Shown: one piece after another, positions 63,087 through 64,000 of the stretch
How positions within the stretch are numbered: the first letter of the stretch is position 1
Layout: the number at the start of each line of letters is the position of its first letter
NCBI RefSeq assembly: GCF_963676275.1
Contig: NZ_OY781091.1
Span: 3,202,775 to 3,266,774, forward strand
Length of the DNA stretch: 64,000 bases
Reading direction: 5' to 3'
Source: an uncultured Cohaesibacter sp.
Lineage (GTDB): Bacteria; Pseudomonadota; Alphaproteobacteria; Rhizobiales; Cohaesibacteraceae
Position numbers and translations under genes: made by a program
Notes under the pieces: generated by a model
Database searches by the model: none
Seen by the model: only the letters and a program-made list of their open reading frames with translations
Told to the model about the DNA's origin: nothing

Positions 63087-64000
63087 GTTGCGGCTGGACC
63101 GTGATTTCTGATCTGCTACAGTGGCGTCAAGGCATTCAGCCAGACCATGCTCGTTGCGGCTGGACCGTGATTTCTGATCTGCTACAGTCATATGCAAAGG
63201 CTGTCGGAGTGTTGACGAGTTGCGGCTGGACCGTGATTTCTGATCTGCTACAGTCACTCTGAAGGCTCACCCCCGCCTTTGCCAGTTGCGGCTGGACCGT
63301 GATTTCTGATCTGCTACAGTGGCGTCAAGGCATTCAGCCAGACCCTGCTCGTTGCGGCTGGACCGTGATTTCTGATCTGCTACAGTTCGGATGGCGACAT
63401 ACGCTCATCAACGGCAAGTTGCGGCTGGACCGTGATTTCTGATCTGCTACAGTTGCTGTAGGCCAGGAAGCCTTTCGGCTTGTGTTGCGGCTGGACCGTG
63501 ATTTCTGATCTGCTACAGTTTATCGAACGCAAGGGCATAGACCAGATCAGTTGCGGCTGGACCGTGATTTCTGATCTGCTACAGTAGGAGAAGAAATGCC
63601 TCTCCGACGATATCAGTTGCGGCTGGACCGTGATTTCTGATCTGCTACAGTAAAGCCGGTTTCCTGAACATATTCAAGGCTGTTGCGGCTGGACCGTGAT
63701 TTCTGATCTGCTACAGTAAGAAATTGGCCTTGCAATCGGGCGGTACAGTTGCGGCTGGACCGTGATTTCTGATCTGCTACAGTTCGCTATTCTTTGCCAT
63801 GAGCGCGGCGCGAGTTGCGGCTGGACCGTGATTTCTGATCTGCTACAGTGGCAACGCCGAACAAGCTCAGGCGGAAAGGGTTGCGGCTGGACCGTGATTT
63901 CTGATCTGCTACAGTGAATATTCAACGCTTCCAGCAGGAATATGTGTTGCGGCTGGACCGTGATTTCTGATCTGCTACAGTAGCTCTTCGGCCAATCCCC
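63087..64000 (+). CRISPR. CRISPR array, probable type II-C, 14 repeats, continues beyond window
   Basis: Fourteen identical 36-nt repeats start at 63087, 63153, 63219, 63285, 63351, 63418, 63484, 63550, 63616, 63682, 63748, 63814, 63880 and 63946. Each begins GTTGCGGCTGGACC and ends GATCTGCTACAGT. Thirteen complete spacers are 30 nt (spacer 5 is 31), and a fourteenth is cut by the window. The 36-nt repeat with GTTG start and GCTACAGT end, and 30-nt spacers, are typical of type II-C (Cas9) arrays. Spacers 1 and 4 differ at one base. Direction is taken from the repeat orientation. No cas genes are in view. Confidence 0.95.

Noticed and set aside
62821-63111. 96-residue plus-strand frame before the array
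   Set aside because: It runs into the first CRISPR repeat and lacks a ribosome site; more likely non-coding.
63674-63925. Repetitive minus-strand protein of the array region
   Set aside because: Translation of CRISPR repeats; the repeat unit in the peptide simply mirrors the 66-bp period.

Overview
The window reads as chromosomal DNA of a metabolically versatile alphaproteobacterium, probably of the Hyphomicrobiales (Rhizobiales). The clues are the NasS/NasT nitrate regulators, a PcaQ-type LysR next to the pca genes, SmoEFGK-type polyol uptake, TRAP and ABC importers everywhere, an alphaproteobacterial initiator tRNA, and moderate-to-high GC. Free-living soil or marine plant-debris degrader is an inference from gene content; the species cannot be named from the sequence alone.

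Layout. (1) 2-724: 3' end of a GH3 beta-glucosidase. (2) 857-19816: a nitrate/nitrite/cyanate assimilation island. A leftward operon (FNT nitrite channel, PP2C-kinase fusion, cyanase, NirA, CysJ-like diflavin reductase) and a rightward operon (NrtA, NrtB, fused double-ATPase NrtCD, NirB-N-like flavoprotein, nitrate reductase NasA, CysG-like protein) flank the nasT-nasS regulator pair. Each operon has a near-perfect sigma-54 promoter followed by two short hairpins with A1/G4 loops and then a terminator-like stem. This is the architecture expected for NasT (ANTAR) antitermination, and P1 starts at the same predicted +5 position in both. (3) 20418-27429: a peptide ABC importer ending in an M14 zinc carboxypeptidase. 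(4) 27688-27764: initiator tRNA-Met.

(5) 27983-46901: an aromatic-acid island. A CoA-dependent hydroxycinnamate module (CoA ligase, enoyl-CoA hydratase, SDR, amidohydrolase, acyl-CoA dehydrogenase) with a TRAP transporter would deliver 4-hydroxybenzoate. PobA, PcaHG, PcaB, PcaC, PcaD, PcaIJ and PcaF then carry it through protocatechuate and beta-ketoadipate to acetyl-CoA and succinyl-CoA. PcaQ (LysR) and an IclR regulator sit inside the island.

(6) 47038-54567: a xylo-oligosaccharide module (ABC importer, LacI, GH43 beta-xylosidase) with its ATPase and regulator divergent from the rest. (7) 54753-62387: a leftward sorbitol/mannitol operon (SmoE-F-G-K, SmoS, mannitol dehydrogenase) with a LacI regulator and two matching operators. 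(8) 62388-64000: a gene-free stretch with terminator and hairpin signals, a possible anti-repeat, then a CRISPR array of 14 identical 36-nt repeats running off the window. The repeat looks type II-C, and no cas gene is in view.

The unifying theme is uptake and catabolism of plant-wall sugars, lignin-derived aromatics, polyols and peptides, together with tightly controlled nitrate assimilation. The observations most worth testing are the paired sigma-54/ANTAR leaders, the PP2C-kinase fusion in the nitrite operon, the degenerate NrtCD and CysG domains, and the CRISPR-flanking RNA signals.
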